From NCBI GenBank assembly GCA_024663395.1, contig JANFAH010000055.1:62001-126000 (forward strand): 64,000 nucleotides of DNA, in the 5' to 3' direction. Source of the stretch: Pisolithus tinctorius. Taxonomy: Eukaryota; Basidiomycota; Agaricomycetes; Boletales; Pisolithaceae. The position numbers and the translations under genes are program-made. Shown in pieces: positions 1-12,404 of the stretch (the stretch's first letter is position 1; every line of letters starts with the position of its first letter). The notes under the pieces are model-generated. The model saw only the letters and a program-made list of their open reading frames with translations, did not search any database and had not been told where the DNA came from.

Positions 1-3000
1 GAGAGACGCTTCCAGCACAGAAATACTCTGCAGATGTCATGCACCTCGTCGCCATAATTCGTACAAGGGTGTTGAATGCTGGCATCTCAGGATCCTAGAA
101 GCATGCGAGAATTATTGAGCGCCACAAAAATGGGTGGTCGGAATGGGTGTGGATGATAGGTGATGGTAAGAACGCGACGTACCACACATCTGTCCAAGGA
201 GGCGGCAAGCGCACCCGAACTAGACACGTCTAGAGTGAAACCCTTGCGTTTCATCAACATATCTTGCAATTTTTCGAAATTCGTTTTGGGAGGGGCCACG
301 TGACGCCTTTCATCATGTCAGTGAATGCATTTCACTTTCGAGTAGGGATCAGTACGCACCGTAAGACCGCCGTCTGCGGGAATGCCTCATTTATGCGCAT
401 AGCAACACTAATGTTGGCGAGAAGCATGAACTCCTCAACAAGGCTGTTCGTCGCAAGGAGAGCTTTCTGCATGACACCGATCGTCTCTCCATTCTTCTTG
501 TCCTTTGAATTGGACGATGTAGTGACGTTTGGCGAGTTAGATGGAGCAACGAGGGGATCGGATGATTCAGGTGATGCCAGATTTATCCGTACCTCCGGTG
601 AGGCGAGGTCCAGCGCACCAGCTGCCATGCGTTTCGCTTTCAGTTTTTTGGCAAGGGAGTTGAGCAGACGTATAGATGAGGTAAGGGGATCTGTGAGAGA
701 ACTGTAGCAAAGATGTCAAGTCCCGTTAGAACTCAGAGCGATGAAAACGAGGGTCCAGGCAGGCTCACGAATCGTCCAGACGCATCTGGGCTTCCGAGTA
801 CTCCAGCGCCGCCTTAGAAGATATGACAGATTTCGTGAACCGAACGTTAACGATGTTAGCATCTTCTGTCAGCTCCTAAAATGGCAGTGTCTATCAGTCA
901 TTTGGGCGTCCATCGTTCAAGGGGAAGGGCGACAGCATGGCCGAGTACCTAGAACGTGCATATACTCACCCAGATCACGCTGAAGGCGAGTCTCTCTACG
1001 CCAGCACGAAGCGAACACAAATTCGTTCCTAATAGCGATGGCAACATGTCGACGCGCTTGTCCGCAAGGTATACAGTTGTACCTCGAGAGGCAGCTTCCG
1101 TATCCATTGGTGTGTCAGGGTGCACGAAGTGGGAAACGTCGGCAATGTCTAAATGGAATTCAATGTGCGTGCATGAAAATGAACCGTACAAACCATATCG
1201 TTGTTCAGAAGAGTCATCAGATATGGGTAGGGTTATCAAAATGAAATACACGCACGCACGCCGGCCTCAATATTCCCGTTCGGCAACCGTCGCGCATGCA
1301 AAGCGTCGTCGATGTCCTGGCAACCTATGAACCGCCTCAGAAGCACGCTGTTAAGAATTGCGCAGCACACATACCAGGTGGATCAATACTACACACGATG
1401 AGCTCCCTTAAATCTTCTCTGTCCCTCCACACCGGACCGCCACCGCTCTTTGGCGGAACGATCCAGGCATCACCCTCTGCGGGCAAGCAATCCAATATTG
1501 CCTTGCCGAATGGTCGATACGGTACGTCGAACTCAAGCAAAAGAGACTCTTGTTCTGCTTCTTTACTCTCGACTTTGCCAAGTGCTCTAACAAAGTGGCC
1601 GTCGGGATAGCGAGATGTGCGGTCCCATCGGTCAGGCGCAACGAGGATTTTCTGACCTACTAGGGAGGGTGCCTGACGTGTTCGGATGCGGATACGGGGA
1701 AGTAGACGAGAGACCGGAGAAGCAAAGATAGTTTGAAGGGCCAGTGAGGATGTGGACGACGACGTAAGGGAAGAGGCGTCGATATGACACACATATCTAT
1801 GTATTCAGCGTCCCAAAGAACGGTCGAATAAATTCCAGACACGGAACGAATCAACTCCAGGGCCAAGCCAACAAATGGAGACGACGTACGCACGCCAATT
1901 GCGCTTCACGATACCCACGACGCGTCCCGTGGGTTGTTTTTCTGCTAAAGCCTGCATGCTCTTCCGAATGGCGCGTGATTCTCGTGCCTGAACGAGAGTG
2001 TCATTTTCGTCGATTTCATCACCAGATTCCACGTCATCATTCTTGAGCGTCGCTGTAGTGAGATGTCAGCGAGACGCAGACATATGCAATCCATGGCATA
2101 CACTCAGCATCGACGACCTCATCTCCTGGGGATTTCCACTCGCTCTCGGGAAATATTTCTACGGCTACAATATCGCCATGGACGGCGCGGTTCATATTCT
2201 CGCGTCCAACGAGGAGCACAGGCTTCGCAAAGGCCGGAACAGGGACGGTTCCCTAGAATGGAGAACGTGAAGTAGATGGATAAGATGTACTGCGACTAAA
2301 TACCTCGAGGTAGTTATAGGAGTTGGCGTTAAAGTGGCCTTGATGAAGTTGACCGGCGTTCACTCCAGCAAGTAGCGCCGTACTAGGTAAATGCTAGGGG
2401 AATGGCGTCAACGGCGATCCGTGGGCAATTACTCCTGACTTACTTCTGCATAGAGAACGGCGCGTGCCCCAGTAGCTTTCGTGGGTTCTATCTCCTCTGA
2501 TCCCGCGGAAGCAAGCAGATCGAGAAGTTGTGCTGGATTTCTGGTGCCTTCTACATATTGGCGAACTAGTAACAAGGTAAGACAAGAAGGGATGTGGCAT
2601 TTATCTCCTGGCGACGTACTCGACATGCATGGAATGTTCGCGGATAATGCTTTTCCGCGATTACCCGCGTCTTCAGTAAGCAGGACTACTTGGGGAACCT
2701 TGGGCGGTTTCTGTCCTTTTGGTGGGCGCGCTAGCGGGATGTGAGAGTTGTACCACTTAGCACCTTCACGAATGCCTGTATAGATGGTGTGAATCTGAGC
2801 TGCCAGATGAAAGAGGTGTTGTGGTGACTAACTTCGGTCGTTACGGTCATTTGGCGTCTCGTCTTGATCACGTATGATGGCAGTCTCACTGCCAAGTTGA
2901 AGACAAGTTCATTTGGGGAACAAACGGCTAAAGAAAAAAATGCGTACCACCTGAATTCATTGTAGAATACCCACACTTGCTTGTCGTCTGATTTGACTAG

Positions 3001-3471
3001 AGCCTTCAGCCGGTTGTAGAGGGGAAGAGACCGATGACGGACCTCCTCCATAACAGTCTGGAGGAGGATGACTGGAAACGCAAATTGGTTCGATTCGAAC
3101 AAGTCCATCTGTATGGATTGAGGTGCAATAAAGAGGCGCAACGGTGAGGAGACGTGCCTGCGTCAAGAATATGTTGGTGTCAGGTAGGATAAAATGACCG
3201 CAAGGGAAGTCCTTGTGGGTCGTATCCCCCGAGGTAGGAAGTACTGCAGTAGTTCCATTTGTGCATAGCCTGCAGCCAATGATGCCGCAGTAGATATCGT
3301 CTCTGAGATATCGCTCTCGTATGACTGTATGGGATTCGACTCATGCTGGACAAGCTACAGAGCGGCAGACGCACTTTTGATAACCTTCCCTCGAGCGGTT
3401 TTCTTGAAGAACTTGCGCTGCGTGACGACGGCCTCGTTGTATGGTCGTTTCTGAATCGTAATATGGACCAT
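1..3471 (-). CDS. DIS3: DIS3/RRP44, catalytic subunit of the RNA exosome (3'-truncated by window edge)
   Basis: Processive 3'-5' exoribonuclease and endonuclease of the nuclear and cytoplasmic exosome. Translation through about ten exons gives, in order: an N-terminal CR3 motif ([12 protein letters not shown] followed by C-x3-C-x2-C, near 3300); a PIN endonuclease domain (LPDTNIFL, then [13 protein letters not shown] near 3060, and ETPNDRNDR near 2840); cold-shock/OB domains ([16 protein letters not shown] near 2200, [13 protein letters not shown] near 1910, [13 protein letters not shown] near 1600); and the RNB domain with catalytic [11 protein letters not shown] (about 1300), [15 protein letters not shown] (about 1130), [16 protein letters not shown] [13 protein letters not shown] (about 440) and [10 protein letters not shown] at the edge. 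The start at 3471 is the first ATG in frame before [12 protein letters not shown]. One PIN-domain intron uses a GC-AG boundary (CAG/GCACGT). No disabling change was seen. Roughly the last 200 residues (rest of RNB and S1 domain) lie outside the window. Confidence 0.93.
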
Positions 3472-3562
3472 CGTTACAGGGGATTCGGGAAAGCGTAGTT
3501 GCCGTGAGAGAAACGCTTCGAAACTGCCGCCACTCCCCAGTCTCGCCGAATGCATCTCAGAA

Positions 3563-5660
3563 TTGAAAATATCTCCAGCTAGTGGGGTGAAGGACAAGTT
3601 GCAATGTATAATATTGGCATGTCCCGTTTTGCGAGTGCGAGGGTGGTCTTCGACTTCCCCGGGGCAGCTTCAGTCTTGCCGTCTCTGCACCGTCCTCGCT
3701 CCTTACCGCGTTCATTTCGCGTTCCCTACTCCATTGCCACCCCGACCCGTTGGCCGCCACGTCGCGAGTTCTCTATCATGGCGCATCCTCTTTGAATATA
3801 CGTCAGGGCGGTGGATGTAAGTCTCATATATGTTATTCTATGGGGTGTATGTCTACCATATGTCCAGCTTCAACGATGGCCTTCGCCACGCAGAGCGCAG
3901 ACGTGTCTTCAAGGTCGATGAGCTATGTCGACTCGCAGCGGGGGCCGTCAATCGGAGTCCTGATGCTATTATGCATATGGAGAAACTAGCCGAGGGTGGG
4001 TTTAACCGCACCTTCCTCATTACCATGCGCTGTGGCTTCCGAATGGTGGCACGTATCCCGTACCCGGCTACGATTCCCAAGAACTTTGCTGTCGCCAGTG
4101 AGGTGGCTACTATGGCTTTCCTCCGTTCCTCTGGGCTGCCTATACCTGAGGTTTACGGATACTCACCTACGCCGAACAACGCGGCAGGGACCGAGTATAT
4201 TTTCATGGAATTCGTATAAGGCACCAATTTAAGTGACATATAGTTTGGCCTAGGAGAAGGGGAAATCATTTCAATCTCACACCAACTTGCTGAACTCGAG
4301 TCGAAGATGATGTCGATTGCTTTCCCCGCTGGTGGAAGCCTTTACTACACTGAAGACTTGGAGAATGCGGCCAGGAGCCCCTCTTGGCCTACTAGGTCGG
4401 GCATCACACTAGAAAACAAGTCTTTCTGCGTCGGCCCAGATACAAGTCTGCGTCTATGGTGTGGCAGGAGATCACAGCTCGACGTAGATCGAAGTCCATG
4501 TAGGCCGCTCACTGCCTTTTTCATTATTACTCTCTTAAACTAACTGAGAACTACAGACGAAAGTGCCGAAGCAGCCGTTTTAAGAGGGGCCGAAAAGGAA
4601 TTAGCTTATTTACGGCGGTTTGGTCGACCGCTGTTGCCGTTCCAGCGCATAAGGAGAGAGGCTTATAAGTACCAGGAGCAGCCGCCGTCAGATCACATCG
4701 AGAACCTAGACCGCTATCTTCTCATCGCGCCCTCACTCATCCCCAGGAACCCGGCCCTCAGTCATTTCCGCATCCGCCATCCCGACCTCCAGCCGAGCAA
4801 TATCATCGTTTCTAGGTCGCCGGACTCTAACTTGCACATCGTCGGCCTGATCGACTGGCAACACACCTCGATCCTACCCCTGTTTCTTCTTACCGGTATA
4901 CCCCAACAGCTACAGAACTACGATGATATTGGCTCGCAATCTATGACGCGGCCTTCGTTGCCGGAGAAGTTGGATGACTTGGACGAAACCCACCAAAGCG
5001 AAGAGGTGGAACTCTACCGTCGCCGCCTCGTCCATTACCACTACGTCAAAAGCACGGAGGAGTACACCGAACTTCATTACGCGGGGTTAACGGTGTAGTA
5101 GGGAGGCCTGGGGGCCGGAGGTGAGGACACAGCCACATTAGGCTTAGTCAGACGGAGGTAGACACGGACGTGGACATGTTCAGTAGATACATCTTCCCAC
5201 AGCTTGCCTCGAGCTCAGCTCATCGCTCGTGAGGCTCTCTCCCACTGCTCCAACGGACCCCATGGGCATGCTCCGCCACCGTCTGTTCTCCCATGCCAGT
5301 GACCCATGGGAGGGCGAAACTCTCGCGCTGAAGATTGCGCTGATACAAGCAACAGAGAGGTGGAAGACGCTCGCGGGGGGAGGCCTGCCATGTCCTGTTG
5401 TGTTCGACCCCGACGACGTACGCGAGACGATGAAGCTGGGTGCAGAACAGAGAGAAGCGGACGAGTGTCTAGAGGTGTGCCGGTTTGTGATCGGCTTCGG
5501 GCCGGAGGGCTAGATGCCCGCCGAACACTACGGAGAGGCCATGGCACTCAGCAAAAAGCTGAAGGAGAATGGATTGGCGGTGGCTGAGTCGGAGGAGGAA
5601 CGGGCTCAGATCGCAGCGCACTGGCTCTTGGACGACATGGACGAAGAGGAATACATGTGA
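3563..5660 (+). pseudogene. APH/AIM9-like aminoglycoside-phosphotransferase-fold kinase, inactivated
   Basis: Fungal member of the phosphotransferase (APH, choline-kinase-like) family related to mitochondrial AIM9-type proteins. Exons read FEYTSGRW (end of exon 1, near 3810), GGFNRTFLITMR and MVARIPYPATIPK (3990-4080), VYGYSPTPNNAAGTEYIFM (4150-4210), the catalytic HPDLQPSNIIV (about 4780) and metal-binding LIDWQHTS (about 4850), and a C-terminal part ending DDMDEEEYM. Introns of 50-57 bases at about 3818 and 4501 splice in frame. Three in-frame stops break the frame: TAA at about 4217, TAG at about 4240 where the family has Trp (SDIWF), and TAG at about 5513 where the family has Trp. Each is explained by one C:G to T:A transition from a likely ancestor. 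The N-terminal exon also appears split between two frames near 3620-3790, so the true start is unclear. Confidence 0.82.
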
Positions 5661-6572
5661 TGAGTCGAATATTCCGCGGTGTTGGATCTTATCTGCTGTA
5701 TTTATGACCGGCTGCCCCCCAGTCTTTCACTACTTACTCTTGGTGCCCGCCCGATGCAAGAAGCCGGATGTTGTGCGGTCATCGGTGTCTGAAGCTGATC
5801 AAGAGAAACCCGGATATTGTGCAAGCCTTAGAGAATGCAGTGGAGTCTGGTCATTATGAACAGATCTTATCCCCGCGTAGGCAGTTCAGAGACTTCTCTT
5901 GTTTTCCCCACTCACAGTCATTGTCAGCTGCTCAGAGCGAGGACCAAACCACTTCTGATGGAGCGGGTCAGTCCTATGCCCACTGCTAGCGAGTAGCAAT
6001 GGTATCTGTCCTATTTTCGTTGTGCAGTTGGTACTCAAACTAAATATTAAGCATACTAGGGTGGCAATTCAATTGTTTTTCTGCTCGTGATTCGGACAAA
6101 CATTCTCCCATGTGGCTACATCTGTCTGGCTTCGAGCTATTGCAACGCCCTTTTCGTGTTTGTTACTCCTTATCATTACCACAGCGAAGTGTTTGCATGC
6201 TATGTAGACTATCGATTGAGCTGTTGGCAGTAAGTCACCTACGCAAACTGCTGTAATTGTGGTGTTGCTGGCTGTATGCATGTCGTATTGATAGTACTGT
6301 ATCACCGTAATCTGGGGAGCTGACCGGGGGCGTCGCAATCGCCTTGTCGTCGTTCATATTCATGCTACATATTTGGGATTGATAACTCTCATGCTTGCCG
6401 TTTGTAGCCTCGTTCTTGGAACAACCTTACAGCCTCGTTTTCTAGAGGACAGCCATTTGGAATGATGCTCAGCCTTCCATGCACTTTCTCGGTTGTAGGT
6501 ACGTCTACTGAACATTCCGGCAATAGCTATTTTACATGTCGACACGTATCCTAGGTACATACCATGAACAGC
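5661..6572. other. Intergenic, no recognised gene
   Basis: Only short ORFs without recognisable domains. From about 6360 onward the sequence is alignable with 40850-41040, so the right half is the 3' flank shared by the two P450 duplication blocks. Confidence 0.6.
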
Positions 6573-8268
6573 TCAGCTTCCTCCCCCTACCAAGTTCAGC
6601 CGCACCATCACATCATGTTCTGCTTGCTGAACACCGACACTTTGTTTTTTCGCTCTGGGGGGCAACGGGTCCGTCAAACTGGGGCCGAACTCATGTTTAT
6701 CAGAGTCCGCGTGCGAGATGTGTAGGTGGTGCACGCAGAGCGCGATGAGGAGCTTCATCTCGTAGGCGGCAAGGTGCCGTCCCTTGCACTGCGATGAAAA
6801 GAGAACATTTCAGTTCCCCAACTGCCCAGACTATAACCATGGCGATCACCTACAATGTCACGTCCGCCTCCCCAACCAAAGAACGGCAGTTTGGTCCGCT
6901 TTTGCCGTGTCGAGTTGTCGCCATCAACCGTTTCCACTCCGCTCGCATACCTGCCCGCGACAAACCTGTCCGGCACAAACCTATCCGGCTGTTCGTACCA
7001 TCGCGCATCCCAGTGCGTGCCCATCAGATGTGCCATCACATATTCCCCCTTGCGTACCATCACTCGTCGACCCGCTCCCGCGTCCACCACCAATTCTGTA
7101 TCACATGATACCAGCCGTGAGGGAGTTGCTATTACCCTCAATCGTATCGTCTCCTGGATGACCGAGTCGAGCAGTGAGAGACCGGGCCCATCGAGCGCGT
7201 GTGCGTCCGCGCGAAGCAAAGCAGGAAGGTCAGTGACACAAGGAGCGTCGCCCCTCCCAATATCCCCGTGCGTGTGCAGCACATCATCAATCTCTGCACG
7301 CAGTTGTGCGGCGAGTTTCTTGTCCGCGAGAATTTCTGTCAGTGCCCAAAAGGTCATGTGCGTCGTATTCGCGTACATCCCCCAGAGGAAGACAAGCAAC
7401 ACCCCGGCCTTTTCTCCGGGCCCAAGCTTGTTTGCCCTGAAGATGTCGACTGTACTCGTCATAAGATCCCCCAATGCGATGCCTTCCTCCGCCTGAGCGA
7501 TATACGTACTGAATCGAATGATGAGGCGCTTGCGCGCCTCTGCGGACCGTCGCCAGTTGAAAGGAACCATGTGCAGTCTCGAGTAAATGCTCTCGTCCAA
7601 ACAGTTCATGTCGTCGTAGATATCGTCAGTGAACGACGCGCCAAAAAGTGTATGGCACAACGCTGCAAGCCGACATCTGCCCCCGATCTCCATCAATGAC
7701 ACCGCCTTCGTCCCCTTCTCGGAACGCGCGACAAACATGCTCATCTCTTGCAGCAGACGTTCCACGTACACCGTTGTAAACTTACGAATTGAAGTTTTGG
7801 CGAAGGTCCGTCCGACGATGGGGGCTAACTGGTGGTGTAGGATCTCTTGCAAGCGCGGGAGGTTCTCCTGGAGTCCGGCGATCGCTTGGGTCAGCTCGAT
7901 TTGGATAGAATCGCTTTTGAAAATGTTGTGCTGGTCTCGCAGGATTGCGGCGATGCCATCAGGGGAGGAGATGACAGTTAGCTGTCGGCCCCCGATAAGC
8001 ATTTTGAAGACCGGGCCATATTCGTTGCTGGATGCAAGAGAGCATTGACATTCTAGTAAGCACAGGTTCGACGAATGTGCACTTACAGACAGCTCCCCAG
8101 GAATTCGCTTGGGTTACGGACGTATTGAATGCCTGTGCCAATGTATGGGAGGAAGCTAGGCACCACAGGGGGATATTCTCCCGCACGGGGGCGACGGAAA
8201 TGAGATGACACGAACACCAGCGCGATGAACGCCGAAGCAAGCACCACGAGCATGTCAGAAAAGGCCAT
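6573..8268 (-). CDS. Cytochrome P450, CYP7/CYP8-like (copy 1, intact)
   Basis: Haem-thiolate monooxygenase, endoplasmic-reticulum anchored. Three exons (8268-8087, 8027-6854, 6788-6573) join across introns of 59 and 65 bases to give about 523 residues. The N-terminus MAFSDMLVVLASAFIALVF is a membrane anchor followed by RRPRAGEYPPVVPSFLPYIG, a proline-rich hinge. The I-helix reads WGMYANTTHMTFWAL; the Asn-Thr in place of the usual acid-Thr pair is characteristic of CYP7 and CYP8 enzymes. ETIR is the ExxR motif, PDRF the PERF-like motif, and splicing brings FGWGGGRDI next to CKGRHLA, supplying the axial Cys. No stop or frameshift. The substrate is unknown; CYP7/8 relatives act on sterols, bile acids or prostanoids, and a sterol-methyltransferase-like gene lies next to it, so a sterol or triterpenoid substrate is a guess. 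Start fixed by identity with copy 2. Confidence 0.9.
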
Positions 8269-11156
8269 GACATCAAAGTTAGGAGCCATAGCGAGAAATG
8301 CACAAAGTCTCAGACCTGGTTTTTGAACGGTACGATGCACAGCTTTTTGGGATCGAAGGTGGACAGGCAAGGGTGTGGACTGCCGGACATTTCGTTAAAC
8401 CCGTGAAACGCACCAAGGCGTGAAGTCGGAGCATGGGTCAGCGGCTCGGACATCTTAGGTTGCCCCACTTTGCCATCATTTGTGGCATCTAGCAGAAAGC
8501 CCTCGGTATTTTTCCTCCAAGATCATTGTGCTCAGCGGCAGTCAGCGGCTCGCCCACGAGTAAATGTGGCACGCACTTACCGACCAGACGATTCGGTAGC
8601 TTGCACAGTATCATTCCATGTGGCTTCCATCAGGCTGTGAAACAAAGGGAGACTCAAAATAGCGCAGTTGTTTCCATCGGCGTTCAAGCAAGCACCGTTC
8701 AACTGATTTTCGAACAGAACAATTTCAGCTTCTGCATACGACAGCACTAGCCATACTGGAAGAGCAGCGCTCGATCAACAGGCACAGCTCAACGCATATC
8801 TATCAGATGCACGGCCATAGTTTCACAGGAAGCTCTCCCTTCCTGGGCATTCCCTAACAGAATTTAGCACTGGCACGCCGCTAGAGTTGTAGAGCCGATG
8901 TTGGCGCCGCTGGCCGCCTCACGCAGATTGAGAACCAGGCGCAATGCCTTCCAGGGGGATCGTTAGCGAAGATTCAAGCTAGTGTCAGGTGCCGCAGGTT
9001 ACTTGCATTCAAAGAATATATGGAAACTATCCACCTGTTTTATTAGGATATGAACGGAACGGATTGGGTCGCCATACAATGCATGAAGAAAACTGTTACA
9101 TACGGCATGGGCAAGTTCGTCCTAAGCCTCGATAACTCTTATTGGCAATGGTGCTGACGATTAGGATTGCTGGATCAGGTGGAAATAGTGTTAGCCATCA
9201 ACTTGTCTATTACCAAATGAGCACAGCGAACCTCATGTCTTCAAACGAATAGTCTGCATCAAAGGAACAATGATAATAATGTGGATATGGTATGCAGGAA
9301 ACAGAGCAGCGTTCCGTCACCCACGAATGAAAAGATGAGAGGGCAGATGTGCTGGATCCCCGTCAAGCGCTTTGGAGTACCGTATCTGACGACTGCTGTA
9401 ATGCAAAACACAGCTGCGGACCACTAGGTTGTGACGTGACACTGACAACCTCCATACCAACACACCGACCAATCATAACGACGCAGGGCACCCCAATGAA
9501 AGCCAGGTTTTCGGTATAAACGCATTGGACGTTATGTTGGGAGACGTGGTACACCGGGTCAATGGGATGCTGACTGGCAAAGCAAAGACAGAATTGGTTA
9601 CTTCGATTTCCATTGCGATGCAGACGTAAAGTTTGAACTAAACAATGCATGTCCATGAAGATGTTGCGCCAGACCATAACGAAGGCTAACCGCGAATTCA
9701 CCTTTCGATGCGACTGATTAGTTCTCCATCGTCAGAAGTTAAACAGAACACACATACAAATAAGTATCGACACAAAGGAGACAAAACACGATGCATTTGG
9801 CGTCGACAAAAGCAATTCTGGATGTGTACATTTTTGCTCTTAAATCTGCGGTTCCGATAGAGTACATACGAATGCATACTAACGATCATACTCACAACGG
9901 TGGTGAACGAGATGTCTCCACTCCTGAAATTTTGTGAGCACGCAAAGCAAGTGCAGACCCGGGATAAACGTACAAGATGACAAGCCATCGGCGGCTGCAA
10001 TAGCGAGGTCAGTGGAGAAATCGAAGATCATGTTGTGAGAGGTGTGAACGTTCAACTAAAACTCAAATTTCAATGCGCCGTCCAGAGTATACATGTAGAT
10101 ATGTCATATCCTCGAAGGAAAGGCCAACCCTTGTGGTCACTGTAAAGAAGCAGATCGAGCTGTCAGTCATAGCTGAAAGGAGGTTGTCAAAGCACACCTG
10201 CGAATTAGCGCTACGCAGTCGCGGACGCAAATTCACACAGTAGATTTCCTGCTGACTTGCATGTTGAATGGCAGGTCATAATATCTTCCAAAGATGAACG
10301 AGACCTTGGAAACGGACGGTATGCTCTGTTGTAACAAGCGACATTTGAAGCCAATTCAAGTTATCCATACGTACTTGATGTAGTAACTTGAGGACGCGAA
10401 CAGATGAGACGCAACCGTGACTATTGGTACTTCCAGATATACCTGACCGCATGTAAACGCAGTCTCAGGTCTAACCCTTACTTAGTTCGAGAACTGACTT
10501 ACTGAGGCAGTTAACAGACGCTGCACGGTGACTCACTCTCCTTTATTTCGCACCCTGGTTTTTTCTATAATGCATCGACCCTCTTGCACCTGCGACGCCA
10601 TTTGAACTGCAATTGCGATTACAAGGTCAGTGCTGTATGGAAGCACGACGTGCGTTCCACAGCACTGTCTGATCAGGTTCGTTGTCACCTGATCACAGTG
10701 TTCACAGCTTGGTGGCGTTTCTGAAAAGTTCTGATGTGATTCGAACGAATTCGTGCTGTTTTGATCATCAAAGGCTGTAACTCTCCAAAGCCATCGGAGC
10801 TTGAAGCTGATGTTTAAGATCATTACGTAAATGATGGCTTTTCTCTCCACTCTGCTAAACCCGAAGCAGCCTTTGCTCGTTATGCAACGGAATCATGGCG
10901 CCACGCTATTGAGCGCAGATCAAGCGAATGGCAGCCCGGGCCGTGATCCTTCTTGCCGCCAGCTCCAAATGCTTTGATGGTCCAACTCACGCCATCATAT
11001 TCGGAGGTCCAACGAAACACATGGTTACCTTTGGTTCAGGCGCTGTGCGTTGATGCACGATTTTCAAGCTTTATCTCCCAATCAAGCTTCGTTATGGAAC
11101 GTGAATAAATAGTCAACGGTAAAAGAATACTTCGTTCACTGCACGACACCTACATC
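8269..11156. other. Long stretch with no recognised gene
   Basis: Minus-strand ORFs of about 100 codons (9363-9701, 9698-10000, 10533-10850) show no motif I can name. The first 150 bases and roughly 10.7-11.1 kb align with flanks of block B (42.78-42.9 kb and 43.5-43.97 kb). The central part has no counterpart in B and may be an old insertion or divergent DNA. Confidence 0.5.
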
Positions 11157-12404
11157 ATGCGTCCGTCCAGCCCATGCGAACATATCTGCAGCCGAAGAGA
11201 GCAGTTTGCATCACGCCTTGCAACAGGTAGGATCATTTGGACATCAACATCAGAGTCCAAAGACCCCTGCTCAACATTATCTTCCACTCAGTATCAGCAT
11301 TCTCCGGACTTTTCCTGCGTGGCTCCAACCGAGCTAGAAAAGAGCATTGTTCGTACGACGCCTTTCACTTCTCGAGGATCGAGCAAGGCGATAGCCTACC
11401 CAACGCAATGGCTCGCCATCAGCACATCCTCTTCGGTCAGCTTTTCCTGAGACCTAAGAAAAGAGTTCTCGCTGTGGCATGTGGCAGCGGCACCGTATCT
11501 CGACAACTCGTGCATTTCTCTGACGTCGATGTCATCGGGATCGACACAGACAGTCGCCTTGTCCGTAGCTTGTATCCTCCTTCTGCTGGCATCCCGCTAG
11601 ACCAACATTTAAATAGATTTCAAGGGCAAGGACCGCTGCAGAAGAGGCAGGTCTTACAGATCGACTCACCTACCATCACGGTCAGCGTCCCCACGTTGTC
11701 CTGTACATGATCTCGACTGACGATCGCCAACAGTCGGAGACCTTTGTGAAGCCCTTACTAACTTCCCGGACTGCTCTTTCGATGCTGTATTTGCCATTGA
11801 ACTTGGATATGTAAGAGGTTCATATGCTTGTCATGGTTTGGGCTAACATGTTGTCATAGCGAATCACTTCGCCAAAAATGTTTTATAAACATGTTAAGAG
11901 GATACTTAAGCCCTCCGGCAGAGTACATCACATCACCCCCACGCAGATGCACGTAAGCTTACGCTGTCACATGTTAGCTTGCGATCTACGAATGGTGTTT
12001 CACCGACGCAATGACTCCGACTAATCCAGAGCACGTAGTGGCGGCCCAGAACCTCCTGCAGAGCTTCCCAAAGACTGTACAGGAGAATCCCCTCAGTACC
12101 ATTGCAGATCTTATGGCCAACCTGAGGGCAGGGGGACTCGTGAATGTTACCGCCAGAGACCTCTCTCTACGTCACACTGACATTCCGTGGTACCGTCCCC
12201 TCGAAAGCCAGCAGAGCACTCGATCCAGCCCATCTGTGTCTCTCAGCTGGTGGTACGGGCAACTGTCCAGCAGGGCGTTGTTGACAGCAGGGCGTCTACA
12301 AGTGCGTGCATAACAGCTCTCGTCTTCGCTTGGCTGATTTTATTCCCGAGCAGATATTTAGTCCAATGGTGCTCGTAACGGGCGAGAAAGGACCATCATT
12401 TTAG
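11157..12404 (+). CDS. SAM-dependent methyltransferase, sterol C-24 methyltransferase (Erg6)-like
   Basis: Resembles sterol 24-C-methyltransferases, which transfer methyl from S-adenosylmethionine to the sterol side chain. Visible in order: FHFSRIEQGDSLPNAMARH (about 11360, matching the Erg6 substrate-region signature), KRVLAVACGSGTVSRQLV (SAM motif I; Erg6 has VLDVGCGVGG), VIGIDTDSRL, AAEEAGLTDRLTYHH, FDAVFAIELGY (motif II), RILKPSGRVH (motif III) and LAIYEWCFTDAMTPTNPEH (the Erg6 WCMTD block), ending IFSPMVLVTGEKGPSF. Introns with GT-AG borders at about 11554-11609, 11688-11733, 11811-11869 and 11947-11971 keep one open frame. Exon 1 (MRPSSPCEHICSRREQF) is conserved in copy B, which supports the start; joins near 11.22-11.34 kb and 12.2-12.3 kb are less certain. 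Motif I has Ala-Cys in place of Gly-Cys. Lies divergently from the P450 at 6.6-8.3 kb. Confidence 0.72.

Noticed and set aside
6784..8048. Plus-strand ORFs of 100-213 codons opposite P450 copy 1, and similar ones at 41308-42625
   Set aside because: Antisense shadows of intact P450 exons with no features of their own.
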